NCBI GenBank assembly: GCA_949361645.1
Contig: OX442425.1
Span: 8,531,680-8,595,679 of the forward strand
Source of the DNA: Spongilla lacustris
Taxonomy: Eukaryota; Porifera; Demospongiae; Spongillida; Spongillidae
Direction: 5' to 3'
DNA: 64,000 bases
In this document: piece by piece, positions 34,301 through 44,776 of the stretch
Layout of the letters: every line of letters begins with the position of its first letter
How positions within the stretch are numbered: position 1 is the first letter of the stretch
The notes under the pieces: generated by a model
Databases searched by the model: none
What the model was told of the DNA's origin: nothing
The model's input: the letters and a program-made list of their open reading frames with translations, nothing else
Translations under genes and position numbers: made by a program

Positions 34301-34858
34301 GCACCATGGTAACCATGGTAACTATCATGTGAAGCGTCAGCATTGCTCTCATCTTTAATGTGCTCCATTTAGAATCCCAGAAAACGTTGCAGAGGATTGG
34401 CGAGTTGGAGACACTGGCCAACAGCCTCTCTGAGTCTGTGAAGGAGAAGTCCATTGCCTTGACACACCAGAAGAAAGCTAACAAGTAAGAATCTTTCCTC
34501 ATAGCACCACATGCATGCTCCATGTGCCTGCCAACATGCAGTTGTAACACTCATACACACACACACACACACACACATGTACACATGTACACACACCACA
34601 CTTAATGTATTCTTTAGGATGCTGGCAGGTAGGATTGCTGAACTAGAACATCGTTTGAAGGTCTTGGAGATATCTGGACTGTTGCCACAGAGGGTCACTA
34701 CAGAAGGAGGTGTGGAGCAGCTGCAGGTGTGGAAGGCAGACCAGGAGGAGGAGGACGGTGGCAGACATGAACATTGCGAACAAGATAATCTCTCTTTGTC
34801 GGGCGCCACTGGCACTAAGCTTGCAACAGAATCCGCCTCTCATGTTGAAGTCGCTTAA
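25369..34858 (+). CDS. Coiled-coil protein, 319 aa, nine exons
   Basis: Exons 25369-25413, 25486-25602, 33501-33599, 33653-33715, 33804-33949, 34122-34194, 34245-34308, 34373-34484, 34618-34858. Phases agree, including across the 7.9-kb intron 2, which is why I join the two parts; the join is still an inference. The product is nearly all heptad-rich helix (for example SKDEALKILKVEMHTLQ, ERELFISQLEECQEK, GRIAELEHRLKVLE), broken by a Pro/Ser segment in exon 5, with an acidic, polar C-terminal tail. No signal peptide or membrane segment. I do not recognise the orthologue; a centrosomal, ciliary or golgin-like scaffold would fit the composition but is not shown. If the join is wrong, exons 1-2 are an orphan 5' end and exons 3-9 start elsewhere. 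Confidence 0.72.
25603..26020. other. Left part of coiled-coil gene intron 2, no feature
   Basis: AT-rich, with a T18 run at about 25664. Nothing recognised. Confidence 0.5.
26030..26408 (+). repeat. GAGTGCTGTAAGCTACCCCA minisatellite
   Basis: Six copies of a 47-50-bp unit (one shortened by a deletion of the GGGGATATGG part), preceded by three GGGGGGCACATCATTCAG units. A CAGTGGGGTCAAGCC core recurs in each. Confidence 0.93.
26563..29435 (-). pseudogene. Decayed hAT transposase (DUF4371 / ZMYM1-like), interrupted
   Basis: Read on -, three blocks in the correct order match the hAT group with a DUF4371 domain: at about 29425-29345 IMVDETTDVSNKEQMVVCF (catalytic region), at about 27580-27290 SPRRDAMLQTLKQQ, LCPTTCRWMVRAKAI and FFFGVSLGELL, and at 26770-26563 the dimerisation end (SQERMKYIMVLHVHK, then IRNEFLKGSSHH) before a stop. 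Stops and frameshifts lie between blocks, and the segment between block 1 and block 2 has been replaced by a separate insertion (27618-29165). A piece at about 30440-30330 (SYQLAFRIGKMQQ) may be the N-terminal part, cut off by the minisatellite at 29461-30076. Confidence 0.8.
27618..29165. mobile_element. Insertion nested in the hAT relic
   Basis: Its ends are inverted copies: TTAATGTATAAGTGACGA at the left, and the reverse complement of CTTAATCTATAAGCGACGAG at the right, each followed by TTGACAGGTTAACCTGTCAA-like sequence. It splits the hAT transposase exactly where the middle of its domain is expected. On - at 29050-28745 an open piece (SWKEAIINCKVV, WRVEWSIGGAVITLDHGKG) is unfamiliar and may be this element's own remnant. 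A second pair of inverted repeats (27762-27802 and 28697-28733, with GGGATTGGAAACGGTA) lies inside, so a third element may be nested here. Confidence 0.6.
29461..30076 (+). repeat. GTGAGCCATTACTTTCAATATA minisatellite, 22/24-bp alternation
   Basis: About 27 units of GTGAG(AG)CCATTACTTTCAATATA. Units with and without the extra AG alternate for much of the array, giving a 46-bp higher-order repeat. Confidence 0.95.
30077..31675. other. Intron 2 middle part, mostly unassigned
   Basis: Holds the possible N-terminal hAT fragment at about 30330-30440 on -. At 31037-31100 two adjacent copies of TGTTGAATACATCNTTATTCAACATTAAA form small palindromes. Otherwise nothing recognised. Confidence 0.45.
31680..31842 (+). 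repeat. CAGTAGGCCTGTATTAGCCT tandem repeat
   Basis: Four copies of a unit of about 48 bp with CTGTGGCACACAAGCTTACTACT. Confidence 0.88.
31843..32380. other. Intron 2 stretch with an unassigned - strand frame
   Basis: A 98-codon open frame on - (32121-31825) has no motif I recognise and no splice context. Treated as non-coding. Confidence 0.4.
32385..33320 (+). repeat. 28-bp satellite TATACATACACATGTGCACA
   Basis: About 33 copies, with variants missing one G or with GGATATAC for GGGTATAC, and one short unit near 33108. 28 is not a multiple of 3, so the Cys/Val/Tyr frames cycling through all three registers on - are artefacts. Confidence 0.97.
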
Positions 34859-35033
34859 CAATAACATTATTCATTCATTCCGTCATCATCATCATTTTGT
34901 ATTATTTTATTCCCGCCAATTATATAACCTTTGACGTGACCTTTGTTCCTGCCTACGTTGTGTTTATATGCTGGAAGGACTCGCGTGATTTGGCTATTGC
35001 ACTAGTCGCTTGTAGAGGCTTGTATTGCGAAAG
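34859..35033. promoter_or_regulatory. Short intergenic region before phosphomannomutase
   Basis: 175 bp from the coiled-coil stop to the PMM start on the same strand. It must hold both the 3' end of one gene and the promoter of the next. No clear poly(A) signal or TATA box. Confidence 0.4.
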
Positions 35034-38000
35034 ATGGCAGAAACGCGAGATGTTCTACTACTGTTTGACGTGGACGGGACTTTGACCCCTTCTAGATTGG
35101 TGCGTACTGTTCGTGTGCGTGTGCTAGCGTGTGAGGACGTGTCCTTGTGTCTTTTAAGGTCATCACGCCTTCAATGAAGGAGTTCTTGCTGGAGATTAAG
35201 AAGCGAGCCGTGATAGGGATCGTGGGGGGTTCAGACCTCGTTAAGATGCAGGAGCAGATGGGAGCGGGGGATGGTGAGGAGCTGTGTTGTGCAGCTGGTC
35301 AATATTCATGTACCCCGCCATGCAGTTACCAAGATGTATGATTACGTTTTTTCTGAAAACGGGCTGGTCGCGTTCAAGGACGGGAAGGAGTTTAGCCGGA
35401 TGGTGTGTATCTTTCCACCCCTCCCCAGCCCCTACACTTCTCCCTCCTCCCCAGCCCCTACACTTCTCCCTCCTCCCCAGCCTCTACACTTCTCCCTCTC
35501 CACATCTCTTCCTTCCACATCCTGTATATGCTCTTCTCATCTGTCACATTGTTATCATCACACCTCTCCCCACCCCTCCATCACATCTCCATCACACTCC
35601 CCTTCCACACCTCCATCACACCATCACACCTTCCTCACACCTTCATCACACCTCCTTCACACCTCCTCCCCACCCCTCCATCACACCTCCACCACACCTC
35701 CTCCCCACCCCTCCATCACACCTTCATCACACCTCCTTCCCACCCTCTCATCACACCTCCCTCACATCTCCCCACCTCCAGCACACCTCCTTCCCACCCC
35801 TCATTATAATCTCTCACCTTCCAGAGCATCAAGGGGTTTCTGGGTGAGGATAACATCAAGAAGTTGGTCAACTTCTGTCTACACTACATGGCTGATATCG
35901 ACATACCAAAGAAGAGGTGGGGCTGGGGAGGAGGTAAGAACATGGCCGACTTGAATACTTTCTTCTTCATCTTGAAAACAGGGGCACGTTTATCGAGTTC
36001 AGGGATGGCCTGATCAACCTTTGCCCTATTGGGAGGAACTGCACTCACGAAGAGCGTCTGGAGTTCTTCGAGTATGACAATGTAGGCCACTCCCCCTATG
36101 TACAGGGCCACTCCCCCAGTGTACAGGGCCACTCCCCCATGTGCAGGCCACTTCCCTTAGCAACTGAGGGTCACTTCCACAGTAAACATCCTTCAGCATT
36201 GGTTGGTGTTTTGAATAGCCAGTTACGAGTGTAGAACCAAAGGAGTTATTAAAGGAGATATTCTTTTATTTATTTATTGTTGTAATTGAGTTGGAAGGTA
36301 GGTAGGCTGGTTCACATGCAGTGAGGAGATATGTGCAGGGCAGTAGCTTAAGTGTTTATCATTGTAGCACCGTATAGCGCAAAACAGTGGCAGGGGAATA
36401 TGGCAAATTTTTGCTAATTCACCATATTTTACCCAACCAAACAGATCCCTTTACAGTAAGTATTTTCTCGCCAATATTCTATCGATGCAAATTCACCAGT
36501 TTTTTTTTTAACCCTGCGCTATATGATTTCATAACTAACATAATATGGTCAGGTGACATCATGTGATAGTCCCCAGCCCCTACATGTCCTAAAAGTGGAA
36601 GGTCAAGATGAGCTGTTATATGCCTTGGTCCATAGTGTGTGTTAGAAGAGCTGTTATATGCCTTGGTCCATAGTGTGTGTTAGAAGGGCTGTTATATGCC
36701 TTGGTCCATAGTGTGTGTTAGAAGGGCTGTTATATGCCTTGGTCCATAGTGTGTGTTAGATGAGCTGTTATATGCCTTGGTCCATAGTGTGTGTTAGAAG
36801 GGCTGTTATATGCCTTGGTCCATAGTGTGTGTTAGGTGAGCTGTTATATGCCTTGGTCCATAGTGTGTGTTAGGTGAGCTGTTATATGCCTTGGTCCATA
36901 GTGTGTGTTAGGTGAGCTGTTATATGCCTTGGTCCATAGTGTGTGTTAGAAGAGCTGTTATATGCCTTGGTCCATAGTGTGTGTTAGGTGAGCTGTTATA
37001 TGCCTTGGTCCATAGTGTGTGTTAGATGAGCTGTTATATGCCTTGGTCCATAGTGTGTGTTAGAAGGGCTGTTATATGCCTTGGTCCATAGTGTGTGTTA
37101 GGTGAGCTGTTATATGCCTTGGTCCATAGTGTGTGTTAGAAGAGCTGTTATATGCCTTGGTCCATAGTGTGTGTTAGGTGAGCTGTTATATGCCTTGGTC
37201 CATAGTGTGTGTTAGAAGAGCTGTTATATGCCTTGGTCCATAGTGTGTGTTAGATGAGCTGTTATATGCCTTGGTCCATAGTGTGTGTTAGATGAGCTGT
37301 TATATGCCTTGGTCCATAGTGTGTGTTAGAAGAGCTGTTATATGCCTTGGTCCATAGTGTGTGTTAGAAGAGCTGTTATATGCCTTGGTCCATAGTGTGT
37401 GTTAGAAGAGCTGTTATATGCCTTGGTCCATAGTGTGTGTTAGAAGGGCTGTTATATGCCTTGGTCCATAGTGTGTGTTAGAAGGGCTGTTATATGCCTT
37501 GGTCCATAGTGTGTGTTAGGTGAGCTGTTATATGCCTTGGTTCATAGTGTGTGTTAGATGAGCTGTTATATGCCTTGGTCTATAGTGTGTGTTAGATGAG
37601 CTGTTATATGCCTTGGTCCATAGTGTGTGTTAGAAGAGCTGTTATATGCCTTGGTCCATAGTGTGTGTTAGGTGAGCTGTTATATGCCTTGGTCCATAGT
37701 GTGTGTTAGAAGGGCTGTTATATGCCTTGGTCCATAGTGTGTGTTAGAAGGGCTGTTATATGCCTTGGTTCATAGTGTGTGTTAGATGAGCTGTTATATG
37801 CCTTGGTCCATAGTGTGTGCTAGCTGTGGCTTGGGCACAAAGTTGATTTGCTGTGATCTGATGTGTGGACACAATACATGCTGTTCTTGCATTACATAGA
37901 TGGTGATGCACCGTTTTTAGTAATCTTCTGGTGAAAGCCATGTGTTTGAAGATGGTGTCCTGTGTCTATCAATTCCTTCTTGTTCAATTACAATCTCTGT

Positions 38001-39102
38001 GAGAATACTTCTGATATGAGAAGTTAATTGGCATAGAAATATGCTTTTCATCAAGTAGTCTTGCAGATTATAATAAGACAGTTCTCGATTAGCAAACCAT
38101 AGCTAAGTAACCCATTCACTGTTCTGTTACTACACATGTGGTTGCACGATTTGATTGGCTGGATGTTTGTTGTGCCACCAGAAACACAAGATCCGTGAGA
38201 AGATGGTGGAAGCTCTAGAGAAACAGTTTCCTGAGATGGGACTGAAATATTCTATTGGTAAGTGGTCCTATGGGGTGGGTACCCAGGCTGCTTACTGGTC
38301 CCCAGACTGTGCTTACTGGTCCCCAGACTGTGCTTACTGGTGCTTGTCTGAAATTCATGCCTGCCTGTACATACACTTATTAATGTTTGGAGCTTATAAT
38401 AAATTAGACAACATTGGGCACCTCATGGACAGCTGATTAGAAGTCCTTGTGTGGACAGCTGCTGTGAACAGAATGCCTCTATACATGCATGTAGAACACC
38501 TTGTGTGTGGACAGCTGCTGTGAAATGAGAACAGCTCTGCTACATGTGTAAGGAATGGTGCTTGTGTGTGCACAGGTCAGTTCACTTTTGAGTGCACAGG
38601 TCAAGTTCACTTTTGAGCACACATGATCCTGTCTGGGAGCCCCAAATTGAAGTGTGTGGTTCTTAATAAGTTAACGCATCATTATGTCATTGTTACAATT
38701 ATATTAATGGTTTTAATTAACCAGTGTTGTCCCCAGCTTAGGCCTTGCTGGCTGTAAATAGTTATTGTTCCCAATTACGGGCTGCGTTGAATACTTGTAG
38801 GTGGCCAAATCAGCATTGATGTGTTCCCAAAAGGCTGGGACAAAACCTTCTGCCTGTCCCTGATAGACCTCTCCAAGTTCAGGGAGGTACACTTCTTTGG
38901 AGACAAGACCATGCCTGTGAGTTGGGGGAGAGGGGAGGGGGGAGTGGCATACTGCACTGCTTAACCTGTGTGCATGTACCCTCTGCAGGGTGGAAATGAC
39001 TATGAAATCTACGAGGACCCCAGGACAATTGGACACAGGGTCACATCTCCCAGTGACACCAGGAGACAGCTGGAGGAACTGTTCAACCTGCCTCATGTTT
39101 GA
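35034..39102 (+). CDS. PMM2: Phosphomannomutase (PMM1/PMM2 family), eight exons
   Basis: Converts mannose-6-phosphate to mannose-1-phosphate for GDP-mannose synthesis and N-glycosylation; cytosolic HAD-superfamily enzyme. Exons 35034-35099, 35159-35273, 35326-35402, 35825-35916, 35982-36081, 38182-38257, 38801-38916, 38989-39102; phases agree; 251 aa against about 246 for human PMM2. The HAD nucleophile motif is DVDGTLTP (residues 12-19, Asp12 nucleophile, Asp14 acid/base). Other family blocks: [27 protein letters not shown] then [16 protein letters not shown], and FFGDKT then GGNDYEI near the end (Mg-binding loop). Intron 5 is expanded to 2.1 kb by a 38-bp satellite. PMM1 and PMM2 arose within animals, so the symbol is by family only. 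Confidence 0.95.
35405..35815 (+). repeat. CTCCATCACACC pyrimidine-rich tract, PMM intron 3
   Basis: First CCCCAGCCCCTACACTTCTCC units (three copies), then CATCACACCTCC variants up to the exon 4 acceptor. Confidence 0.88.
36082..36600. other. PMM intron 5, left part
   Basis: Three GTACAGGGCCACTCCCCC units at 36099-36160, then unassigned AT-rich sequence. Nothing else seen. Confidence 0.5.
36606..37820 (+). repeat. 38-bp satellite GCTGTTATATGCCTTGGTCC
   Basis: About 32 copies in PMM intron 5, unit continuing ATAGTGTGTGTTAGA. Units are nearly identical except for a variable dinucleotide position (AGAAG, AGATG, AGGTG), so unit types can be followed along the array. Confidence 0.97.
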
Positions 39103-39321
39103 TGCATTATTGTGTGTGTGTGCTTACTGCTGATTGGGCTCGACCCACAGTCTGCACGTGTGAGATTCACGTGATAATTTTTTAATGGATGGCCAGCTGA
39201 TCGATCCATATTGTGCACGTGATCGTTAAAAGCGCGCTAAATTGAAACTACGTACGAATAGTTTATTGAGCGAGTAGGCGGGGTGAATCGCGATTTTCTA
39301 TTTACAGCCCATCCCCTCTTC

Positions 39322-42300
39322 ATGACGTCCGTCGAAGGTACAGAAGCTCACATTGAGGAGCAGAATACGTTGCCGACTAGTGACGAGGGCACTAGCTCAT
39401 GGAGTCATATACGCGAACTTGATGAAGAAGAAAACTGGGCCGAGCGGACCAGGGTGGTGTCGAAGGAAGATCACCTGTTGTATGCCAGATGCGCACAGGT
39501 AATTGAAAGGAAATCCTTCCTCAGTATATAATTGGCTCGATGATACAGGACTTCGTATGGGAACTGGTCGATAAGATAACAGCGGGCGAGTCGGAGCTAC
39601 CTACTGACGAGTTTGGGTACATGCAGCAGTTTTCAGATGCTGACTTTCAATCGAACGGTAGGCGTCAGTGGTAGTGCGCGGGAGTACGTAAGGGGGTTCG
39701 CTCTACCTAGTGCATCAATTGGATGTGGACTACCTGGAGAAGATTGGCTCCTCCCACTCAAGTCAAGTACGGAACACGTAGTAATACTTCCTTAACTATA
39801 TACATATATTTACACACACACGTACACACACACGCACATACACACACACGCACGCACACATACACACACGTACACACACCCACACACACACATTACCACA
39901 CACACACACACACACACAGTCCAGCTCCCTAGCAAGAGAAAGCTTGTATGTAAAGTTTGATCCCCTAGTGGGTGTGGCCTCACCTAGGAGGCCAGCCCAA
40001 AAAACCTCAAAGGCTCCTTCCAAACAGCTTCATTCTGTGAGGTGAGCCCCCTCCCCTCCCCTCCCCTCCCCTCCCCTCCCCTCCCCTCCCCTCCCCTCCC
40101 CTCCCCTCCCCTCCCCTCCCCTCCCCTCCCCTCCCCTCCCCTCCCCTCCCCTCCCCTCCCCTCCCCTCCCCTCCCCTCCCCTCCCCTCCCCTCCCCTCCC
40201 CTCCCCTCCCCTCCCCTCCCCTCCCCTCCCCTCCCCTCCCCTCCCCTCCCCTCCCCTCCCCTCCCCTCCCCTCCCCTCCCCTCCCCTCCCCTCCCCTCCC
40301 CTCCCCTCCCCTCCCCTCCCCTCCCCTCCCCTCCCCTCCCCTCCCCTCCCCTCCCCTCCCCTCCCCTCCCCTCCCCTCCCCTCCCCTCCCCTCCCCTCCC
40401 CTCCCCTCCCCTCCCCTCCCCTCCCCTCCCCTCCCCTCCCCTCCCCTCCCCTCCCCTCCCCTCCCCTCCCCTCCCCTCCCCTCCCCTCCCCTCCCCTCCC
40501 CTCCCCTCCCCTCCCCTCCCCTCCCCTCCCCTCCCCTCCCCTCCCCTCCCCTCCCCTCCCCTCCCCTCCCCTCCCCTCCCCTCCCCTCCCCTCCCCTCCC
40601 CTCCCCTCCCCTCTTAGTTGTGATCTAGAATTTTTGCATACAGTGAAAACCTTTTGATGATGGACACGCCCCCTCGTGTTGGACTCCATGCAGTTGGCCT
40701 GCCCCCTCATGCCCCTCCCCCCTCTGCTTCGAATGACTTCCTTTCCTGGAGTCCAAGCCAACCAGATCTATCACAACATGTACATGTAAGCTTTAATATA
40801 TGGTTGCCAGGTGCTTGCTAATTAGATTAGGTAGTCTTCGGGGCAAGGTGATCTTTAAATGGGGCTGGGTGATCTGAAGATTAAATTTGGTTCCCGTTAA
40901 TAGGAAAACAACGCTGATGCCCCTACCATAGTAGACTTGGAGGAGGCTAGCCCCCAACAGGACAAGAAGAGTGATCCACTTGTGAAGGTCACACTGCTCA
41001 CAATGTCTCACACACCACACACACCACCACCACCACACACCATACACATGCCATCACACATGCACACACACATGCCACCACACATGCACACACATACCAC
41101 CACCACACCAAACATGTGTGACACACACACACCACACAGCTGCATGCCTTTGTGCCTTTGTCTTTAGGTACTCAAATATGGAGATGACGAAATCCAGCAG
41201 ATGATCCAGGCAGCCCTGAAGGAGGAAAGAGCCACGGTAACCATGTCTGCATATTATCCTATCACCATGGCAACCCGTTATGCTATCACCATGGCAGCAT
41301 GAAGCAGCGATGGCTGCACTCAAGGAGGAGAGCAGTACGAAGGAAGCGGCCCTTCAGAAGCGCTCGGAGAAGGCTGAAAGAGAATGTCAAGTGTGTCGTG
41401 CAGAGCTGGCTCTGCACGCTTCAGACAAAGCGAAACTGAAAGAGGAGCTAGAGAAGTGGAGGTGGGTGTGTTGTGTGGAGGAGCTAGAGAAGTGGAGGTG
41501 GGTGTGTTGTGTGGAGGAGCTAGAGAAGTGGAGGTGGGTGTGTTGTGTGGAGGAGCTAGAGAAGTGGAGGTGGGTGTGTTGTGTGGAGGAGCTAGAGAAG
41601 TGGAGGTGGGTGTGTTGTGTGGAGGAGCTAGAGAAGTGGAGGTGGGTGTGTTGTGTGGAGGAGCTAGAGAAGTGGAGGTGGGTGTGTTGTGTGGAGGAGC
41701 TAGAGAAGTGGAGGTGGGTGTGTTGTGTGGAGGAGCTAGAGAAGTGGAGGTGGGTGTGTTGTGTGGAGGAGCTAGAGAAGTGGAGGTGGGTGTGTTGGGG
41801 GGGGTAGGTCCCCTTACCTCTAGCTGGGGGGGCAGGTCTCCTTACCTCTAGCTGGGGGGCAGGTTTCCTTACCCCTAGCTGGGGGGGCAGGTCTCCTTAC
41901 CCCTAGCTGAGGGGGCAGGTCCCCTTACCCCTAGCTAGGGGGGCAGGTCTCCTTACCTCTAGCTGGGGGGGGCAGGTCCCCTTACCTCTAGCTGGGGGGG
42001 CAGGTCTCCTTACCCCTAGCTGGGGGCAGGTCCCCTTACCTCTAGCTGGGGGGGCAGGTCCCCTTACCCCTAGCTGGGGGGTAGGTCCCCTTACCTCTAG
42101 CTGGGGGGGCAGGTCTCCTTACAACTAGCTGGGGGGCAGGTTTTCTTACCCCTAGCTGGGGGGCAGGTTTCCTTACCCCTAGCTGGGGGGGCAGGTCCCC
42201 TTACCCCTAGCTGGGGGGGCAGGTCTCCTTACCTCTAGCTGGGGGGGCAGGTCCCCTTACCTCTAGCTGGGGGGGCAGGTCTCCTTACCCCTAGCTGGGG

Positions 42301-44356
42301 GCAGGTCCCCTTACCTCTAGCTGGGGGGGCAGGTCCCCTTACCCCTAGCTGGGGGGTAGGTCCCCTTACTTCTAGCTGGGGGGGCAGGTCTCCTTACCTC
42401 TAGCTGGGGGGCAGGTTTCCTTACCCCTAGCTGGGGGGGGGGCAGGTCCCCTTACCTATAGCTGGGGGGGCAGGTCTCCTTACCCCTAGCTGGGGGGGTA
42501 GGTCCCCTCTGTACTTCAGCACACGTTTTAGCAAACAACACATGAAGACAAACAACATTGGGGAAGCCTTTGTGTGTACTTAGTATCCTAAACTGTTTAC
42601 TTTAGTTGTGTGTGCTGCACACATGGTGACTGGTATTTCAGAAACTTTTCAGATTCACTAAACATATTTGCATCAGAAACATGTCATGTTTGGTGTAAAC
42701 TGGACACGTGAATGTTAAACCAAAGCTACTGTAAGGAATGTAGTTATGGAGTTTATGGCTGCATTTGTACACAATGAAGTTTGCCCTGAAAAGTCATGGT
42801 GTGGTTATTTAATTATTATGCTGGTGTGTGTGTGTGTGTGCTAAGTTAGGGTCCACATTAGGTAACAGTCGTGTTGTATGTCCATCACTTTATTCTGGTT
42901 TGTATCTGGTTTTAGGATCCAGATTAGCAAGTATGCGGAGAGTGAGAGCAGGGTTATTGGTAGGTGGAGTGGGCTGTGTGTGTGTGTGTGCCATTCTGAG
43001 CTGCCATGCTGCCAGACTGCTACGAGAAGTTAAAGGAAGATGCTAGACGTGTTGAAGAACAGCGAAAGCAGGTGTGTGGGAGGAGGGGGTGGGTGTGTCA
43101 AAAGGGGAGGGGGGTGTCACATGGATTGGTCACTTCAGCTGTATGTGATCTCCTTAGGCAGTTACTGATTTTGAGTCATTGGAAAAGTCATTTGCTGACC
43201 TGCATCAGAGATACCTGAAACTTAAGTCTGCTTCCCAAGCACTTCTAAAGGTATGAGACCTCAGGCTGTTTCATAAGTTGACGTTAGCTACTTGAGTTGA
43301 CTCCATACAACAGTTTTGGGCCCTGAAAACATTGGTACAACATTTGTGGTGGACTTGCTCCTGATGGTGTAAGGGTTTGGTTGGCTTGGTACAACATTTG
43401 TGGTGTGTGTGTGTGTGGTGTGAGGTTACTACTGGAACATGGGATCATGGCATAGGAGGACTGCAGGTGGCTGTAGGAGGACTGCAGGTGGCTTGATCTT
43501 GGTGTTAGCCCTGTTGTAACCTTAGTTGTTAGGTACCTTAGTGTTACCTTTGTGTTACCTTTGTGTTACCTTAGTGTTACCTTAGTGTTACCTTTGTGTT
43601 ACCTTAGTGTTACCTTTGTGTTACCTTTGTGTTACCTTTGTGTTACCTTTGTGTTACCTTAGTGTTACCTTTGTGTTACCTTAGTGTTACCTTTGTGTTA
43701 ACACCCTTTGCATGGTTACCTCTTGGTTTAGTTGTAATGATTGGTTGTCATGTGACCACTTCTCTCCCTCCTCCCCCTCCCCAGAATGAGCAGGTTCTGA
43801 AGCAGCAGGTTACAGAGCTGGAGGAGGAGCGTAAGGCGGACCAGGAGCGGTACCAGGCCCTGGAGGCTGAGACCAAGGCCAAGGTGATGGAGTAAGTGTT
43901 GGGCAGGCCCCAGATGGTAGGCACACACACACACACACCATGCTACATGTACCACTATCCATATGTCTGTGTGTGTATATGACTGTGTGTGTCCATATGA
44001 CTGTGTACACGTCTGTGTGTGTCCATATGTCTGTGTGTGTGTGTCCATATGTCTGTGTGTCACTATGTACACCTGTTGTATCCATATGACTGTGTACATG
44101 TCTGTGTACACAGAGCTAACCAAACATTTGAAACCATGAAGAAGGAAGCCACATCAGAGGTGGCTGTGGCTAAGGCCAACATCAAGAAGATGACTGTGCA
44201 GATAGCCAGCCTCCAGCAGGCACTACAGCAGAAGGCATGGGGACCAGGGTTTGTCTTGCTTGTGTCTTTACAGTTCTTATCCCTCTGCAGGAACAAGAGA
44301 AGCAGGAGTTGACCCAGATATGCGATGACCTCATGAAGGAGCTGGGGGCTAAATAA
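39322..44356 (+). CDS. TACC: TACC (transforming acidic coiled-coil) protein, 14 exons
   Basis: Centrosome/spindle microtubule regulator that works with XMAP215/ch-TOG and clathrin. Exons 39322-39498, 39549-39657, 39711-39766, 39920-40041, 40644-40785, 40904-40987, 41168-41236, 41298-41461, 42916-42959, 43001-43071, 43158-43250, 43785-43891, 44114-44234, 44291-44356; phases agree; 474 aa. Exons 3-4 carry DYLEKIGSS and SLYVKFDPLV, the short conserved motif upstream of the TACC domain. The C-terminal coiled coil includes FESLEKSFADLHQRYLK, ERYQALEAE and ELTQICDDLMKEL before the stop, as in TACC1-3. The first ATG in frame was used (39322). Intron 13 starts with GC (AAG|GCATGG). Exon 8 ends in a minisatellite that repeats its own donor. 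One animal TACC gene outside vertebrates is usual. Confidence 0.94.
39815..39918 (+). repeat. CA-rich microsatellite before TACC exon 4
   Basis: CACACACGCA/CACATACA mixture running into the exon 4 acceptor. Confidence 0.93.
40048..40615 (+). repeat. Pure (CTCCC)n pentanucleotide array
   Basis: About 113 uninterrupted copies with no visible variant, in TACC intron 4 from 7 bp after the donor to 29 bp before exon 5. It is a strict pyrimidine/purine tract with mirror symmetry, suited to triplex or, on -, G-rich structures. Confidence 0.98.
40988..41160 (+). repeat. CACAC/CCACCA-rich tract, TACC intron 6
   Basis: Imperfect ACACATGCCA and CACCACCAC units. Confidence 0.8.
41443..41800 (+). repeat. 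36-bp minisatellite copying the TACC exon 8 end and donor
   Basis: Ten copies of GAGGAGCTAGAGAAGTGGAG plus GTGGGTGTGTTGTGTG. The first 19 bases of the unit are the coding end of exon 8 (EELEKWR) and the rest is the start of intron 8. Each copy therefore carries the donor AG|GTGGGT. The unit is a multiple of 3 and the read-through frame stays open across all ten copies. Confidence 0.96.
41801..42510 (+). repeat. CCCTTACCTCTAGCTGGGGG minisatellite
   Basis: About 25 copies of a 27-30-bp unit (with GGCAGGTC) immediately after the exon-end array, in TACC intron 8. Each unit includes CTTACC, the reverse complement of GGTAAG. Confidence 0.95.
42511..42915. other. TACC intron 8, right part
   Basis: Unique sequence with one short GT tract at 42824. 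Nothing recognised. Confidence 0.5.
43525..43705 (+). repeat. GTGTTACCTTT / GTGTTACCTTA repeat
   Basis: About 16 copies of an 11-bp unit in TACC intron 11, with the final T/A position varying between copies. Confidence 0.93.
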
Positions 44357-44434
44357 GATTCAGTTGGGCACATTAGGGACATGCAGTTGAACACTCCACT
44401 TCCTGAACCACAAGGTGTATAAATCTCTTCTGTA

Positions 44435-44776
44435 TTATTTTCCGTGCGTGAGTGTTGTTTGTTGCCGCCGCATATCTGTACACCAACTGTTGGTTATATT
44501 TGGGTCCCCAGGCTTCTTTGGTCTGGGCACTAGTACTGACTGGTGTTTTGGTCTATTATACATGTAATTGGTATTAATGCGACTCCAGGCGCGCAAGATG
44601 CACTGAGTCTCATGGCTGAAGAGGTTTGTGTATTTTGGTTTTCCGCGTACGTTTATAACGTAGGGTATGTCAATCCCGGGTAGCCCAACGTTCATCCGGT
44701 GGTACATCCACATCCCGTGGTTGAGGTCCATCAAAAAGGTATCCTTGTCGTCGGAGGTCACGTGATATAAAAACAA
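44435..44776 (-). CDS. Small unrecognised protein, 113 aa
   Basis: One open exon on -. Product is basic and rich in Tyr, Trp, Met and Asn (for example GMWMYHRMNVGLPGIDIPY, LFSHETQCILRAW) with no signal peptide, membrane segment or low complexity, so it looks like real coding sequence. Short Tyr/Pro/Arg-rich proteins of this size are common among axonemal inner-microtubule proteins, but I see no specific match. It ends 78 bp from the TACC stop (convergent) and starts 39 bp from the R3HCC1-like start (divergent). Extra exons cannot be excluded. Confidence 0.6.
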   Translation of the reverse strand: MFLYHVTSDDKDTFLMDLNHGMWMYHRMNVGLPGIDIPYVINVRGKPKYTNLFSHETQCILRAWSRINTNYMYNRPKHQSVLVPRPKKPGDPNITNSWCTDMRRQQTTLTHGK

